A stretch of DNA of 64,000 nt from Phycisphaerales bacterium (GTDB taxonomy: Bacteria; Planctomycetota; Phycisphaerae; Phycisphaerales; UBA1924): contig JAJDDE010000146.1 of NCBI GenBank assembly GCA_029260475.1, positions 1-64,000 of the forward strand, written 5' to 3'. Shown in pieces: positions 63,677 to 64,000 of this stretch. The stretch's first letter is position 1. Every line of letters begins with the position of its first letter. The notes beneath the pieces are model-generated. The model did no database searches. It was given only the letters and a program-made list of their open reading frames with translations, and was not told the DNA's origin. Made by a program: the position numbers and the translations under genes.

Positions 63677-64000
63677 ATGGCCAAGCGCGAACTTACCAAA
63701 ACCTTCAAGGTGATGGCACCCGGCGGGACCGCGACACCCGGTCCCCCCTTGGGCCCCGCCCTCGGTGCCAACGGCGTCAACCCCGGACAGTTCATCCAGC
63801 AGTTCAACGCCGCTACTGCTGATAAGCAGGGCAAGGTCGTCGGCTGCGTGATCTCCGTGTACTCGGACCGCTCGTTCGAGTTCGAGATCAAGTCCTCCCC
63901 CGCCTCGGTGCTCCTGCTGGACGCCGCGGGCTTGGAGAAGGGCTCGGGCGAGCCGCAGAACATCGTTGGTTCGGTGACCTTCGACCAGTGCAAGACGATT
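63677..64000 (+). CDS. rplK: 50S ribosomal protein L11 (truncated by window end)
   Basis: MAKRELTKTFKVMAPGGTATPGPPLGPALGANGVNPGQFIQQFNAATADKQGKVVG…. Confidence 0.95.
   Translation, partial: MAKRELTKTFKVMAPGGTATPGPPLGPALGANGVNPGQFIQQFNAATADKQGKVVGCVISVYSDRSFEFEIKSSPASVLLLDAAGLEKGSGEPQNIVGSVTFDQCKTI

Overview
The window looks like GC-rich chromosomal DNA from a Planctomycetota bacterium of the Phycisphaerae type. This lineage call is inference from 16S character and gene content. It is mostly single-copy housekeeping genes: citrate synthase, aconitase, trpF/trpG, kdsA, mcsA-mcsB, a solitary 16S rRNA, atpD, tatC, tadA, coaD, rpsO, pnp, murD, recA, tRNA-Leu(CAG), ftsW-murG, fabZ and the 5' end of rplK. 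I saw no CRISPR array, transposase or prophage. The most unusual region is 45.9-50.6 kb, where one cassette occurs three times in tandem: a large type IV/II-like pseudopilin ([15 protein letters not shown]) followed by a roughly 76-80 aa single-TM protein with a conserved N-terminus. Other points of interest are a divergent Rrf2/NsrR-like regulator and group III truncated haemoglobin around a perfect 9-5-9 inverted repeat, a UvrC-like protein with a degenerate GIY-YIG motif, an RNase HII homologue with GYG instead of GRG, a short Hc1-like histone, a PHP-glycosyltransferase fusion, a TatC with a large insertion, a lone atpD overlapping a sulfotransferase gene, and an unlinked 16S gene. All calls come from reading the sequence and supplied ORFs. 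No database search or alignment was run.
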